A program made the position numbers and the translations under genes. Below the pieces are notes generated by a model, which did no database searches, was not told the origin of the DNA, and saw only the letters and a list, made by a program, of their open reading frames with translations. Below are positions 1 to 6,965 of a DNA stretch of 64,000 nt, piece by piece. Origin of the DNA: Actinorhabdospora filicis (GTDB lineage: Bacteria > Actinomycetota > Actinomycetes > Mycobacteriales > Micromonosporaceae); the NCBI RefSeq assembly GCF_030269765.1, contig NZ_BSTX01000001.1, positions 2,411,571 through 2,475,570 of the forward strand. The letters run 5' to 3'. Positions within the stretch are counted from its first letter, which is position 1; each line of letters begins with the position of its first letter.

Positions 1-516
1 GACAGCCCGGCGGCGCTCTGGCACGGCCTCGCCGAGCACTCCGACGAGTACACCGCCTTCCTCATCTCCTTCTGCGTGATCGCCGCGACCTGGGTGGCGC
101 ACCACATGCTGTTCATCCACGTCCGCCGCGCCGACCCGGCGCTGGTCACGCTGAACCTGCTGTCGCTGCTGGCCTACGTCCTCATCCCCTGGGCCAGCAA
201 GACCCTCGGCGAGGTGGACAACGGCGCCGGCGTCATCGTCTACTCCGCGGCCATGACCTTCCTCGGCCTGACGATGCTCCTGGTGGCCCGCCAAGCCGTC
301 CGCGCCAAGCTCATCGACCCCGAGGCGCCGCGCGGCGTCATCAACGGCATCCGCGCCTGGGCGGCGATGACCACGGCGATGTTCGCGGTGTCCATCCCGC
401 TGGCGCTGATCCTGGGCCGCCACACGATGTGGGTGTGGCCGGTGGGTTACGTCGGCCTGCGCCTGGCCGCGGAGTTCTACACGCGCCGGGCGCGCCGGAA
501 GGGTGCGGCGGAGTAG
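1..516 (+). CDS. TMEM175-family potassium channel-like membrane protein, 3' part
   Basis: The reading frame is open from the first base, so the true start lies outside the window and only the last ~171 residues are seen. The visible part begins with a helix carrying FLISFCVIAATWVAHH, matching the conserved SF..(I/V)...W..HH signature of bacterial TMEM175/DUF1211 channels, where this helix forms part of the ion pore. Three more hydrophobic helices follow, and a basic tail (RRARRKG) closes the protein. By family it should be a membrane K+ channel. It is convergent with the HAD gene and no terminator is evident in the 25-bp gap. Confidence 0.75.
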   Translation, partial: DSPAALWHGLAEHSDEYTAFLISFCVIAATWVAHHMLFIHVRRADPALVTLNLLSLLAYVLIPWASKTLGEVDNGAGVIVYSAAMTFLGLTMLLVARQAVRAKLIDPEAPRGVINGIRAWAAMTTAMFAVSIPLALILGRHTMWVWPVGYVGLRLAAEFYTRRARRKGAAE

Positions 517-541
517 CGGGACGGGCGACCACCCCGCCCCC

Positions 542-1228
542 TCACGCGTCCAGCCGCGCCCGGATCGCCGCCACCACACCGCTCAGATCGGGGACGACCA
601 CATGCGCGCCGGCCGCCGCGAGCCGCTCGGCGCTGCTGCGTCCGGTGGCCACGCCGACGGCGATGGCGCCCCGGTCGAGGGCGCCCTTCACGTCGTGCGG
701 GGTGTCGCCGATGACCACCACGCGCGCCGGATCGATCGCCAGGCCGTGGCGCGCCTGGGCACGCTCGCGGGCGAGGGCGACCAGGACGGCCCGGTCGTGG
801 TCGTCGTCGCCATAGGCGCCCACGGTGAAGTCGATGGCGTGGTGCAGGCCGAAGGCGGCGAGCTTCATCTCCGCGATCGAGCGCAGGTTGCCCGTCACCA
901 CCGACTGCAGGACGCCGTCCCCCGCCAGCCCGGCGATCGCCGCGGCGGCCCCGGGCAGGGCGTGGCCGGACGCGCGCATGCGCGGCTCCAGCGTCCTGGC
1001 CGCCGCTTCGAGCGCGGTGTAGAAGACGGCGAAGTCGCCGGTCTCGATCCCGTTCAGCGCGAGGGTCTCGGTGAGGATCGCCTTCTCCGTCCGGCCCGCC
1101 ATGTCGGCGACCGCGCCCATCTCCCGTCCGGTCACCGCCTTGAACGCGATGGCGTACAGCTCGGCGCCCATTCCGACCGTGTTCACCAGCGTCAGGTCGA
1201 TGTCCCACAGGATCAGCGTGTTCGTCAC
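542..1228 (-). CDS. HAD-superfamily hydrolase (phosphoglycolate phosphatase-like)
   Basis: Soluble phosphatase of about 228 residues. Motif I is LILWDIDLTLVNT near the N-terminus (nucleophile Asp then Asp). Motif II is the Thr in SVVTGN, and motif IV is VVIGDTPHDVKGA. The helical cap between motifs I and II is typical of Gph-like HADs. The open frame runs further upstream, but the GTG at 1226-1228 (VTNTLILWD) places motif I where the family has it, and upstream residues look like non-coding translation. Substrate is unknown; phosphoglycolate or a sugar phosphate is usual for this subclass. It lies just downstream of two small membrane-protein genes on the same strand. Confidence 0.8.
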   Translation of the reverse strand: MTNTLILWDIDLTLVNTVGMGAELYAIAFKAVTGREMGAVADMAGRTEKAILTETLALNGIETGDFAVFYTALEAAARTLEPRMRASGHALPGAAAAIAGLAGDGVLQSVVTGNLRSIAEMKLAAFGLHHAIDFTVGAYGDDDHDRAVLVALARERAQARHGLAIDPARVVVIGDTPHDVKGALDRGAIAVGVATGRSSAERLAAAGAHVVVPDLSGVVAAIRARLDA

Positions 1229-1239
1229 GGGGACGCAGA

Positions 1240-1473
1240 CTAGTCGTCGTCGCGGCGTCCGCGCATCCGCCGGACGCGCTTGCGGATGTAGTGGACGGCC
1301 GCCAGACCGCCGATGACGATGGGGATCGAGACGGGCCACATGGACGTGTAGGTGAGCACCAGGACCAGCGCCTCGACGCCGATCAGCGAACCGGCGGCGA
1401 GGTAGGCGGCGGAGACGCCGAGCTTGAGGCGCTCGGAGACGGTGAAGACGGCACGGTGGACGAACTTGCGCAC
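1240..1473 (-). CDS. small two-helix membrane protein, function unknown
   Basis: Hypothetical protein of 77 residues starting VRKFVHRAVF. Two hydrophobic segments (roughly residues 15-35 and 38-55) are followed by a strongly basic and then acidic tail (RKRVRRMRGRRDDD). The frame extends to 1596, but the upstream part is arginine/proline-rich and looks non-coding; GTG at 1473 has a purine-rich stretch (GAGAAGAG) at suitable distance. It lies 11 bp from the HAD gene on the same strand. I do not recognise a family. Confidence 0.5.
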   Translation of the reverse strand: MRKFVHRAVFTVSERLKLGVSAAYLAAGSLIGVEALVLVLTYTSMWPVSIPIVIGGLAAVHYIRKRVRRMRGRRDDD

Positions 1474-1546
1474 GGCGGGACTCTTCTCGCTCGAAGGACG
1501 GTCGATGGAATCGATCGCCTCGCGAGAACGCCCGCATCGGCGGCGC

Positions 1547-1849
1547 TCACGCGAAGGCGTGACCGCCGGGCGAGGGCGCGCGGGCGCGCACGGCACCGGG
1601 AATCCCCGGGTCAGAGGGCGTGCGGACGCCGGGTGAGCCGGTCCGCGCGACCCGCGGCGGGCCGTGCGCCGGGGCCGCTGCGACGCGCAGCAGGCGATGG
1701 ACCAGCCACCGCAGCGTCGGGACGACCACCATCGCGCCGGCCACCAGCAGCAGGATCACCAGCGCCGGAAGCGGTTCGACGCGCGAGTTCACGCCGACCG
1801 CGAGGAGCAAGACGAGGAAGCGCGCGACCATCGCCGTCTGGACGACCAA
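1547..1849 (-). CDS. small membrane protein with TTG start
   Basis: Hypothetical protein of about 100 residues. A perfect GGAGGT ribosome site sits 5 nt before a TTG at 1847-1849, which decides the start over the ATG further in. Two hydrophobic segments (MVARFLVLLLAVGV and ALVILLLVAGAMVVV) are followed by a proline/arginine-rich tail of low complexity. The ribosome site lies directly beyond the stop of the deaminase gene upstream on the same strand, which suggests translational coupling. Function unknown. Confidence 0.5.
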   Translation of the reverse strand: MVVQTAMVARFLVLLLAVGVNSRVEPLPALVILLLVAGAMVVVPTLRWLVHRLLRVAAAPAHGPPRVARTGSPGVRTPSDPGIPGAVRARAPSPGGHAFA

Positions 1850-1862
1850 GGCGCACCTCCCG

Positions 1863-2276
1863 TCAGTTCTCCGTATCGACTGTATCGCCGCCCTGGTGCG
1901 CGGCCCAGACATAGGTTTCGGGCAGCAACTCGGCGATCGGCACCGACCGCAGGTCCTCGCCCCGGCCCACGATCACCTCCACCCGAGGGAAGTAGTCGAG
2001 CAGCACCTGGCGGCACCGCCCGCACGGCGGCACGACCCCGCGCTCGCGGTCCCCGACGGCGACGATGACGTCCAGCTCGTAGATCCCCTGCGAGGCCGCC
2101 GCGCCGATCAGCACCAGCTCGGCGCACGGGCCGCCGGTGAAGTGGTACACGTTCACCGCCGTCACGACCCGCCCGTCGGACGCCCGCCCGGCGGCGGCCA
2201 TGGAGTGGTTGTCGCCGTGAGTGCGGGTGCGCGCGACCTCGGTGGCGGCGGCGATGAGGTCGTGGTCGACGGGCAT
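1863..2276 (-). CDS. blasticidin-S deaminase-like cytidine deaminase family protein
   Basis: Zinc deaminase of 137 residues. The zinc site is visible as GGPCAEL (Cys51, catalytic Glu53) and PCGRCRQVLLD (Cys85, Cys88). The run NVYHFTGGPCAELV and the C-terminal ELLPETYVWA match Aspergillus terreus blasticidin-S deaminase as I remember it (NVYHFTGGPCAELV, ELLPSGYVWEG) far better than housekeeping cytidine deaminases. It should hydrolyse the cytosine amino group of a nucleoside or nucleoside antibiotic. ATG at 2276 gives the family length. No nucleoside-antibiotic genes are seen nearby, so the natural substrate is open. Confidence 0.85.
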   Translation of the reverse strand: MPVDHDLIAAATEVARTRTHGDNHSMAAAGRASDGRVVTAVNVYHFTGGPCAELVLIGAAASQGIYELDVIVAVGDRERGVVPPCGRCRQVLLDYFPRVEVIVGRGEDLRSVPIAELLPETYVWAAHQGGDTVDTEN

Positions 2277-2341
2277 GGCGGGCCTTTCGGGTGGCGGTGG
2301 GTGTCGGGACCATGATCCACGGCGGCGGGTGTACGGGTCGC

Positions 2342-3304
2342 TCAGCCGGTGACGAAATGCCAGGCGAAGTCCACCAGCTTGCCGAGGACCTCCCCCGGCC
2401 TCATCAGCCGCACGACCGGTGAGGCGATCCACGGATGCGCCTGCCGGTGGGTCGCGATGAGCTGCCTCCGGTAGGCGAGCATCACTTCGGTGATGGCATC
2501 CCGGTTCGCGAAAGTGGCCTCTGGACCGCCGTCGTCGGTGACGATGATACGCGCGACGTCGAACAGGAAGGTCTTCACCAGCTCCAGGTGACGTTCCCGC
2601 TTCTCGTCGAGGGAGATCCCGGCCGTCGCGTCGATCGCGTCGCCCGCGCTCACCATGGTGTCCTCGTAGACCTGCCGCCGCGGTGAGGCGAACCTGGCGA
2701 TGTTGACGTGATCGAGCTGCCGCGGATCGGCGGCGCCCGTGTAGGCGCCCAGCCGGAAGGTCCGGCCGGGCCGCATCCCGAACGCGGTGCCGGGAACCTG
2801 CTCGTCGGCGGTCCCCGCGTTCGCCTCAAGGCCGCGCTCGGCCGGGCTCAGCAGCTTGTCAGCGAGTTCGTGCACCCCGAGTTCGTGGCAGCACAGTCCG
2901 ACGATCTCGCCGATCGAGGAACCGCGCAGGTACCACTTCTCCAGGGTCACCTGAATGTCTCCGTTGGCGGCGAGTTGCGTGTAGGCCGGGGAGGCCGTCT
3001 TGTAGTTGGTCACGGTGAGCAGGAGCTGGAAATTCGGGCCCGGAATGCCCGGTCCCATGCGGGCCAGCACGTCGTGGACCGCGTTCAGCTTGTCCCGGGC
3101 CCGCTGCCTCAGCTGCGCCGTGCCCTGCACCGCGGGCACCGCCATGGCCCGCTGGACCGCCGGCCGGCCCAACAGCGACGCGACCGCACGGTTTCCGGCC
3201 GCGCGCTGCAGCGCCATGAGCCCGCCGGGTTCGGCCGGTGCCGCCCGTCCGGGCCGGGGCTTGCGCACGGACGTGTCCACAGTCGACTCTAAGTGCCGGA
3301 TCAT
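2342..3304 (-). CDS. LQRxAGNRAV-type protein with HExxxH putative metallopeptidase motif
   Basis: About 320 residues. The N-terminus contains MALQRAAGNRAVASLLGR followed by VQR, a segment recurrent in actinobacterial DUF4157 and contractile-injection-associated proteins. The middle carries CCHELGVHELADKL, an HExxxH motif, not HExxH, with a second Glu next to the last His. HExxxH is known from DUF1704/tubulin carboxypeptidase-type proteases; relationship to that group is my inference. The C-terminal half is helical with no recognised domain. A TACCAT hexamer on this strand ~7 nt before the ATG at 3304 would fit a leaderless promoter; GTG at 3310 is an alternative start. No injection-system structural genes are in the window. 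Confidence 0.6.
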   Translation of the reverse strand: MIRHLESTVDTSVRKPRPGRAAPAEPGGLMALQRAAGNRAVASLLGRPAVQRAMAVPAVQGTAQLRQRARDKLNAVHDVLARMGPGIPGPNFQLLLTVTNYKTASPAYTQLAANGDIQVTLEKWYLRGSSIGEIVGLCCHELGVHELADKLLSPAERGLEANAGTADEQVPGTAFGMRPGRTFRLGAYTGAADPRQLDHVNIARFASPRRQVYEDTMVSAGDAIDATAGISLDEKRERHLELVKTFLFDVARIIVTDDGGPEATFANRDAITEVMLAYRRQLIATHRQAHPWIASPVVRLMRPGEVLGKLVDFAWHFVTG

Positions 3305-3358
3305 TCGCACATGGTAGCGACATTCGGGACGGCGAGGGTGCCCGCGAGGGTGGCCCGA

Positions 3359-4489
3359 TCAGCCTTGTGCCACCCGCTCCACCAGCTTCTCGATCAGCTC
3401 CGGCGACTTGTTGAACGCGACCCGGATGCGGGCCGTTTCGGGCGGTTCGGCGTAGAACAGCTCGCCGGGGGCGATGATGATGCCGTGGTCGGCGTAGAGG
3501 CGTTCGGCGCAGGCGAAGCCGCTGGCGTCGGGGGCGTCGGCAAGGAAGTAGCAGCCGCCGGCGGGGGTGAAGGTCTTCAGGCCGAGGGTCTGGAAGGCGG
3601 TGAGGGCGCGGTCGCGCAGGGAGCGCATGAGCGCGGCCTGGTCCCATGTGGACGGTGTGAGCCCGGCCAAGACGAGGGCGTTCTGCAGGGGCGCGGCGGT
3701 GCTGCCGGTGATGGCCTCGTGGACGCGGCGGATGGCGGCGGTCAGCGGTGCGGGGGCGCGGATGTGGCCGATGCGCCAGCCGCTGACGGCGTGGCTCTTG
3801 GAGAGGCTGCCGATGGCGACGCAGAGGTCGCGGGCCTCTTCGATGCCGGTGACGGAGGTCCACCGTCCTTCGTGGACGTAGTGGGCGTAGACCTCGTCGG
3901 CGAGGAGGGGGATGTCGCGTTCGCGGCAGTGGCGGGCGATCTCGGTGAGTTCGGCGGGGGTGAAGACGTGGCCGGTGGGGTTGTTGGGGGTGTTCACGAT
4001 GATCGCGCGGGTCGCGGGGGTGAAGGCGGCGGCGAGTTCGGCGGGGTCGTAGGTCCAGTCGGGGGCGTGGAGGCGGACGAAGCGGGGGCGGGCGCCGGAG
4101 AGGGCGATCGCGGAGAGGAAGTTGGTGTAGAAGGGCTCGAAGACGATGACCTCGTCGCCGGGCTCGCAGAAGGTGAGCAGGGCGGCGGTGAGGGCTTCGG
4201 TGGCGCCGTTGGTGATGGTGACCTCGGTGTCGGGGTCGGTGGGCACGTCATACGAAGCGGCGATGAGGGCGCGGGCGCCGGGGGATCCGGCGGTCTCCTC
4301 GTACTGGTGGTCGCCGGAGCGGAGGCGGCCGATGGCGGCCTCGACGAGTTCGGCGGGCGGTTCGGGGTAGCCGGGAAGGCCGATGGAGAGGTCGATGGAG
4401 CCGGGGCCGGGGGTGGCGTGGAGGGACTTGCCGAGGCCGAGGGGGATCGCGCGGGCGCGGGCGGCGATGCGGGGGCCGGTCACCGGCAC
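3359..4489 (-). CDS. class I/II PLP-dependent aminotransferase
   Basis: About 376 residues, the usual fold-type I aminotransferase length. Visible motifs are the NNPTGHVF loop, LADEVYAHYV, and the PLP lysine in SLSKSHAVSGWRIGH, with a C-terminal RIRVAFN arginine for the substrate carboxylate. It resembles aspartate/aromatic aminotransferase-like and MalY/PatA-like enzymes; substrate not predictable. GTG at 4489 (VPVTGPRI) is chosen because upstream residues are not conserved-looking and the divergent tetR gene starts 55 bp away. The short shared gap may hold both promoters; a small CTGTC/GACAG dyad lies at 4517-4534. Confidence 0.8.
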   Translation of the reverse strand: MPVTGPRIAARARAIPLGLGKSLHATPGPGSIDLSIGLPGYPEPPAELVEAAIGRLRSGDHQYEETAGSPGARALIAASYDVPTDPDTEVTITNGATEALTAALLTFCEPGDEVIVFEPFYTNFLSAIALSGARPRFVRLHAPDWTYDPAELAAAFTPATRAIIVNTPNNPTGHVFTPAELTEIARHCRERDIPLLADEVYAHYVHEGRWTSVTGIEEARDLCVAIGSLSKSHAVSGWRIGHIRAPAPLTAAIRRVHEAITGSTAAPLQNALVLAGLTPSTWDQAALMRSLRDRALTAFQTLGLKTFTPAGGCYFLADAPDASGFACAERLYADHGIIIAPGELFYAEPPETARIRVAFNKSPELIEKLVERVAQG

Positions 4490-4544
4490 ATTGTCCGGAC
4501 GCCCGTCTCGGCGGCGCTGTCCGTGATCCGACAGCCCTGGTTGA

Positions 4545-5087
4545 ATGGTTCGCATGGCCACGCGACGCGACGACCGGACGCAGGAGAGCCGCCGGCTGCT
4601 CATCGACGCCGCGACCCGGCTGTTCGCCGAGCACGGCTACCGGCGCACCAGTTTCGTGGACATCGCCGAGCTGGCGGGCATCAGCCGCGGCTCGATCCCG
4701 TGGCATTTCGGGAACAAGCTGGGGTTGCTGGAAGCGGTGGTGGACGCGCAGCTGGACGCCGTGGTCGGCGGGTTCGGCGGGATGGACGCCTCGCTCGACG
4801 GCGTCATGGCCTTCGTCCGGCGGCCGGGGGCGCGGTTGTTCATCACGTTGCTGGCCGAGGCCGTCGAGGACGACTCGCCGATCCGGCTGCACTACGCGCG
4901 GCTGCACGCGGCGTTGCGGGAGGCGGTCCGGCGGGCCGTGCCGCCGCTGCCGGGGATCCCGGGGGAGGCGTACGCGGCCCTGCTGGTGGGGGCGGTGATC
5001 GGGTTGCACGCGCAGTGGCGGGTGGCGCCGGAGGCGGTGGACCTGGACGAGGTCCGCGAGACGATCCGGGCGCTGCTGCCGGGCTAG
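4545..5087 (+). CDS. TetR/AcrR-family transcriptional regulator
   Basis: About 180 residues. The N-terminal helix-turn-helix is typical: ATRLFAEHGYRRTSF, VDIAELAGISRGSIPWHFGNK. The C-terminal ligand domain is unremarkable. Two ATGs (4545 and 4554) are possible; neither has a clear ribosome site, so translation may be leaderless. It is convergent with the DUF6463-like gene, overlapping it by 4 bp at the stop codons, and divergent from the aminotransferase. The operator-like dyad at 5514-5554 upstream of the convergent gene is the best visible candidate target. Confidence 0.8.
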   Translation: MVRMATRRDDRTQESRRLLIDAATRLFAEHGYRRTSFVDIAELAGISRGSIPWHFGNKLGLLEAVVDAQLDAVVGGFGGMDASLDGVMAFVRRPGARLFITLLAEAVEDDSPIRLHYARLHAALREAVRRAVPPLPGIPGEAYAALLVGAVIGLHAQWRVAPEAVDLDEVRETIRALLPG

Positions 5088-5503
5088 GACGCGCGGCGGG
5101 CGCGGCGGGCGTCCAGCAGGAGCAGCGGGACCGGGATCGCGAAGAGCAGGAAGCCGCCCGGGAAGCCGATGTAGGAGCAGAAGACCGCCCAGGCCGCGAG
5201 GGTCCAGCCGACGTAGCGCGGCATGGCCTCGCCTTTGCGGGCGCGGCCGATCGTCAGACAGCCCAGCAGGATCAGCGGGACGGGGAAGCCGCCCGGCCCG
5301 GACCAGAAGGCGAGCTCCGACTCGCTCAGGGCCGAGTGGAAGAGCGTCCCGTGCAGGTCGCCGGTGAACCAGCCGGGCCACACGTGGGCGCTGATGGCGA
5401 AGCCGATGACGCTGTGGCCGGCACCGATGGCGATGAGTGCCCAGCCGGCCCAGAGGGTGCGGCGGGCGGGTTTCGGGGTGGTGTCGTTCGCGGGGGTGGG
5501 CAT
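5084..5503 (-). CDS. DUF6463-like four-helix membrane protein
   Basis: 139 residues with four hydrophobic segments (WALIAIGAGHSVIGFAI; FPVPLILLGCL; WTLAAWAVFCSYIGFPGG; LLFAIPVPLLLL). The GHSVIGF motif and layout match small actinobacterial DUF6463 proteins as I recall them; molecular role unknown. Its start lies 10 bp from a large dyad that almost certainly overlaps its promoter, so it should be repressed by a TetR-type regulator, plausibly the convergent neighbour. The stop overlaps that of tetR by 4 bp. Confidence 0.6.
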   Translation of the reverse strand: MPTPANDTTPKPARRTLWAGWALIAIGAGHSVIGFAISAHVWPGWFTGDLHGTLFHSALSESELAFWSGPGGFPVPLILLGCLTIGRARKGEAMPRYVGWTLAAWAVFCSYIGFPGGFLLFAIPVPLLLLDARRARRAS

Positions 5504-5513
5504 CGCACGACCT

Positions 5514-5554
5514 GTCTATGTTGGCCGACATAGGTTCTGTCGGCCAACATAGAC
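5514..5554. promoter_or_regulatory. 41-bp perfect inverted repeat, probable double TetR operator
   Basis: Arms GTCTATGTTGGCCGACA and its exact complement are separated by 7 nt. Each arm is itself a near-palindrome centred on TTGGCCGA (TATGT.GGCC.ACATA), so the element reads as two adjoining operator sites. It ends 10 bp before the start of the minus-strand membrane gene. There is no T-run, and its GC content is lower than its surroundings, which favours an operator over a terminator. A terminator for the acidic-protein gene ending at 5613 cannot be excluded. Confidence 0.65.
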
Positions 5555-5612
5555 GAAGGGGACGGGCGCGCGATATCTCGCCGGTCACAGTGGACCCCGC
5601 ACAGTGGACGGA

Positions 5613-6965
5613 CTAGCGACGCTCCTCGGGATCGGCTTCGTGGCCCCGGATCAGCGCCTCCGAGCGGTCCCGGTGGGTGAGCGGTTCGGGCTCGGGCGGC
5701 GCGTCGTACTCGCGGCCGACGGCCTGATCGAACATGCCGCGCACCTGCGTCACGGCCGCCGGGCCGCTCTGCAGGAGGTCCTTGGCCGCCGCGACGAACA
5801 CCCCGGCGCCGTCGGCGATGTCGCCGAGCGCGCCCAGGCCGGACACCCCGGCCGCCTCGGCGGCGGCGTCGGTCGGCGTGGGCGCGCCATCGGTCCCGGC
5901 GAGGTGGTCGAGAACGGTCTGGACGGTCTCGCCGAACCCGCCGCGTTCTCCCTCAATGGACCGGTCGCCGGTGGAGCCCGCCGGGTTCGGGTCGGTCTCG
6001 GCGGTGGAGTCGGCCTCGAAGCGGCCCGTGTACGCGCCGATCGGGGCGTGCTGGGCGAGCTCGGTGCTCTCCACGTGGCGTTCGGCGCGGGTGGAGAAGC
6101 CGTCGCCCGGGCCGGGGCCGCCGGGGCCCTCGGGCGGTGGGTTCTCGCCCGTGTCGGACGCCCGGGGCTCGGCCTCGGCGAGGGGCTCGGTCTCCGTGAC
6201 GGGCTCGGCCTCCCGGGTGGGCTCGGGTTCGGCGTCGGCCGGGTCGCGGGACGGCGGTGCGTCACCGGGTTCGGTGTCCGCGCCGGTCCCGGCGTCGGTG
6301 GTGAGCTCGGTGCCGGTCTCGGCCTCCGTCTCGATGCCGGTGCCGGTGTCCGCCTCGTCGCCGGTGGGCTCGGGCGGCTCAAGGGTTTCGGCCGGTTCCC
6401 CGGGCGTCTCCAGGCGGCCCTCGGGCTCCCGCGTCACCTCATCGGCGTCCCGCTCGTTGGACCCTTCGAACAAAGGCCCGACCTCATCCCCCGGCAGCTG
6501 TCCCTCCTCACGCTCCAGTGGCGCGTACTCCTTGTCCGCGTCCGGCCCGAACACGTCATCGGGACCCGTGGGCGTCTCCGGCTCGCGGTACTTCTCGAAG
6601 ACCTCGGCCGCCGTCGGCCGCGTGTACCCGTCCGCCTCATGCTCGAACTCCGGCTGGTGCTCCGTGCCGCCCTCGTCGTACTTCTCGAAGACCTCGGCGG
6701 CGGTGGGGCGGGAGTACCCGTCCTCGGCGTGCGTCAGTTCCGGCTCGTGCCCTGCTTCCTCGACTCCTGCGTCCTCGGCTCCTGCTTCATCGACTCCTGC
6801 TTCATCGACCCCGGCGTCCTCGTACCCGGCGTCGAGGTCGGCGGTGTCCTCCCGCGCCTGCGGTGGGGCGTCGTGGCCGCCCTCGGCGTCCAGATCGGGC
6901 GTGTCGGCGGGCGGTGGAGGCGGGGGCGGGACGTCGGTGGTCTCGGCGGGGGTGTCGTGGGCCAT
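5613..6965 (-). CDS. acidic, low-complexity repeat protein of the HerA operon
   Basis: About 450 residues, no recognised enzyme fold. The N-terminus is a Pro run followed by Asp/Glu/Ala-rich sequence with VDEAG-type short repeats. Two copies of DGY(S/T)RPTAAEVFEKY follow about 30 residues apart, then a long Glu/Pro/Thr-rich stretch. A more ordered C-terminal ~100 residues contains a glycine-rich hydrophobic helix (GLGALGDIADGAGVFVAAAKDLL). Its ATG overlaps the stop of the ATPase gene in a TGATG junction, so both are translationally coupled. It may be a scaffold, substrate or partner of the ATPase; this is inference from context only. Confidence 0.6.
   Translation of the reverse strand: MAHDTPAETTDVPPPPPPPADTPDLDAEGGHDAPPQAREDTADLDAGYEDAGVDEAGVDEAGAEDAGVEEAGHEPELTHAEDGYSRPTAAEVFEKYDEGGTEHQPEFEHEADGYTRPTAAEVFEKYREPETPTGPDDVFGPDADKEYAPLEREEGQLPGDEVGPLFEGSNERDADEVTREPEGRLETPGEPAETLEPPEPTGDEADTGTGIETEAETGTELTTDAGTGADTEPGDAPPSRDPADAEPEPTREAEPVTETEPLAEAEPRASDTGENPPPEGPGGPGPGDGFSTRAERHVESTELAQHAPIGAYTGRFEADSTAETDPNPAGSTGDRSIEGERGGFGETVQTVLDHLAGTDGAPTPTDAAAEAAGVSGLGALGDIADGAGVFVAAAKDLLQSGPAAVTQVRGMFDQAVGREYDAPPEPEPLTHRDRSEALIRGHEADPEERR

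Noticed and set aside
5586..5609. Direct repeat CACAGTGGAC (twice, 14 bp apart) read as an operator
   Set aside because: It lies downstream of the acidic-protein gene with no promoter next to it, and the word belongs to the dispersed GTCC/GGAC set, so no specific function is claimed.
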